Source: JAJRVM01 sp041752115
GTDB taxonomy: Bacteria > Planctomycetota > Planctomycetia > Pirellulales > Pirellulaceae
Assembly (NCBI GenBank): GCA_041752115.1
Contig: JBGSHS010000177.1
Span: 1 to 64,000, forward strand
DNA length: 64,000 nucleotides
Reading direction: 5' to 3'
The position numbers and the translations under genes are program-made. Positions 63,008-64,000 of the stretch are shown here, one piece after another; the stretch's first letter is position 1; each line of letters begins with the position of its first letter. The notes beneath the pieces were generated by a model that was not told the origin of the DNA, did no database searches, and saw only the letters and a program-made list of their open reading frames with translations.

Positions 63008-64000
63008 TCACTTCGCATGCGGCGGCGTGGCCTCTTGTCGTCCGACTCCCAGTCCGACAGCGGGGACTGCGGAGCGGATGGAATCGGGACTCAAGTCAAA
63101 CAGCGTGAATCCGGCGGCGCCGAGCTGCCGAGCCAGAAAGATTTGCCCCACCGTCCGATCGGCCGTGAGACGCCACTGACCGATACCGGGATAAAGTGGA
63201 ATGCGCCCGTCGACCAGCCGCAACTGGTTCTGGATCAGATCGGCGAACGCCTGGTCATTCTGCGTATAGTCCATCGGGCAAACGAAGTCGAGCAGTCCTG
63301 CGCTAACCCAGACTGGCCAGTCTTGAGCTACCGATTCGCGGCAACTGGGATACGCGCCAAAGACTGCGGCTGAGATTTTGATGTCGCTGCGCAGCTGTTT
63401 CGCTTGATCGTGGACCGCTTTGACCAGCCGTGTGATCTGCTGACAGCGCCAATCCGTATAGGCGTCGCTTAGCGCGCCTCGATAACAGTCTTGCGGCCAG
63501 TTGGCAACCGTGTGGCCCGTCTCGGCCTCGAATCGCGTGCGGCATCCGTCGCAGTAGCATTTGTCTCGATCGGGGTAGCGGATGTAATCGAAGTGAAGCC
63601 CATCCACGTCGTACTTCCGAGCTACCTCGAGCATGCTGTCCAGTTCCAGCTGGAAATTGTCCGGATGCGAAGGACAAAGCCAGTCATGAGCTTGCCCGTC
63701 AACGGAGACCTGGTTGCGTCCTTCACGATGGATTCTCGCCACAAAACCTTCCGGCGCTCCTGACAAATTCCAATTGACCTTCCAGACGTGAACTTGCAGA
63801 CCCTGCTTCTTGGCAGCAGCTACACATTGCTCGATCTGATCGCCGTACTTTTCGAAAGTCTGGCTGCGCGGCAACACGTCGCTGGCGTAATGAGCCAGTC
63901 CGCCCCAGAGCATGTTGGGCAGGATCATATTGAAACCGGCCTTCTTCAGCTCGCGGGCCGTCCGGTCCCAGTCGCCCGGATAGGCGCCGGCCCCCGAGTG
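63008..64000 (-). CDS. GHL10-type glycosyl hydrolase-like protein, 5' part missing
   Basis: The frame is open to the window end, so the N-terminus lies beyond base 64000. The visible 331 residues form a TIM-barrel of the glycosyl hydrolase-like 10 (DUF187) family: DWDRTARELKKAGFNMIL at the start, VHVWKVNWNL, WLCPSHPDN, GLHFDYIRYP near residue 150 of the visible part (the family hallmark with acidic residues), and FVCPMDYTQND near residue 255. CYCDGC near the hallmark is an unusual cysteine cluster. It probably cleaves an exported glycan and may be transcribed with the propeller gene 31 bases downstream. Confidence 0.85.
   Translation of the reverse strand, partial: HSGAGAYPGDWDRTARELKKAGFNMILPNMLWGGLAHYASDVLPRSQTFEKYGDQIEQCVAAAKKQGLQVHVWKVNWNLSGAPEGFVARIHREGRNQVSVDGQAHDWLCPSHPDNFQLELDSMLEVARKYDVDGLHFDYIRYPDRDKCYCDGCRTRFEAETGHTVANWPQDCYRGALSDAYTDWRCQQITRLVKAVHDQAKQLRSDIKISAAVFGAYPSCRESVAQDWPVWVSAGLLDFVCPMDYTQNDQAFADLIQNQLRLVDGRIPLYPGIGQWRLTADRTVGQIFLARQLGAAGFTLFDLSPDSIRSAVPAVGLGVGRQEATPPHAK

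Overview
The window reads as chromosome from a GC-rich member of the Planctomycetota, probably close to the Pirellulales. This rests on family content, not on a search: an extracellular giant protein with an LEPR-XLL-like N-terminus and a dockerin C-terminus, a PEP-CTERM protein, an FGly-type sulfatase, DUF1080 and DUF6807 (PmoA-like) proteins, Tat-exported Gfo/Idh/MocA and enolase-superfamily proteins, and a BlaI plus M56-peptidase pair whose peptidase carries a secretin-like tail. No rRNA, tRNA or CRISPR array was seen.

Layout. 1-4.2 kb is an accessory patch of broken transposases: two decayed IS91-type 3' ends and a fused remnant of two integrases. It encloses a possible toxin-end/immunity pair (cysteine-rich protein plus DUF1963/YwqG). 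4.4-6.3 kb has an alpha/beta hydrolase and a ClbS/DfsB-type protein. 6.7-10.8 kb is a likely sugar or sugar-acid catabolic set (Gfo/Idh/MocA, MR/MLE, DUF6807), followed at 11.0-15.8 kb by a translationally coupled BNR/VPS10 propeller protein and sulfatase. 15.9-23.5 kb carries a membrane protein, an orphan EboE-like protein, glutaminyl cyclase, an HlyD-type adaptor, a secreted terpene-cyclase-fold protein and MogA/MoaB. 24.0-41.6 kb is one uninterrupted 5,861-codon gene. 42-51.6 kb holds the PEP-CTERM protein, a PIG-L deacetylase, a compact candidate structured RNA, a DUF1080 protein, a tandem alpha/beta hydrolase and two proteins of unknown function. 52-64 kb holds a glycine-zipper lipoprotein, an ABC exporter pair, cardiolipin synthase, a HEAT-like protein, the BlaI/M56 regulatory pair with two visible operators, and two secreted carbohydrate-related proteins, the last running off the end.

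The best candidates for undescribed biology are: (1) the structured RNA near 44.44-44.62 kb, in which a Shine-Dalgarno sequence complementary to the 16S 3' end and a GTG start of a 13-codon ORF are both paired to a downstream anti-SD-like strand, followed by a 13-16 bp terminator-like hairpin; (2) the M56 peptidase-secretin fusion under BlaI control; (3) the architecture of the giant protein, with a metalloprotease-like domain that has lost its zinc motif, a six-bladed propeller nested inside a pre-peptidase C-terminal domain, and seven copies of an unnamed repeat; (4) a composite dispersed repeat with octanucleotide arrays. Intergenic space is unusually repeat-rich; at least four separate repeat families recur across the window.
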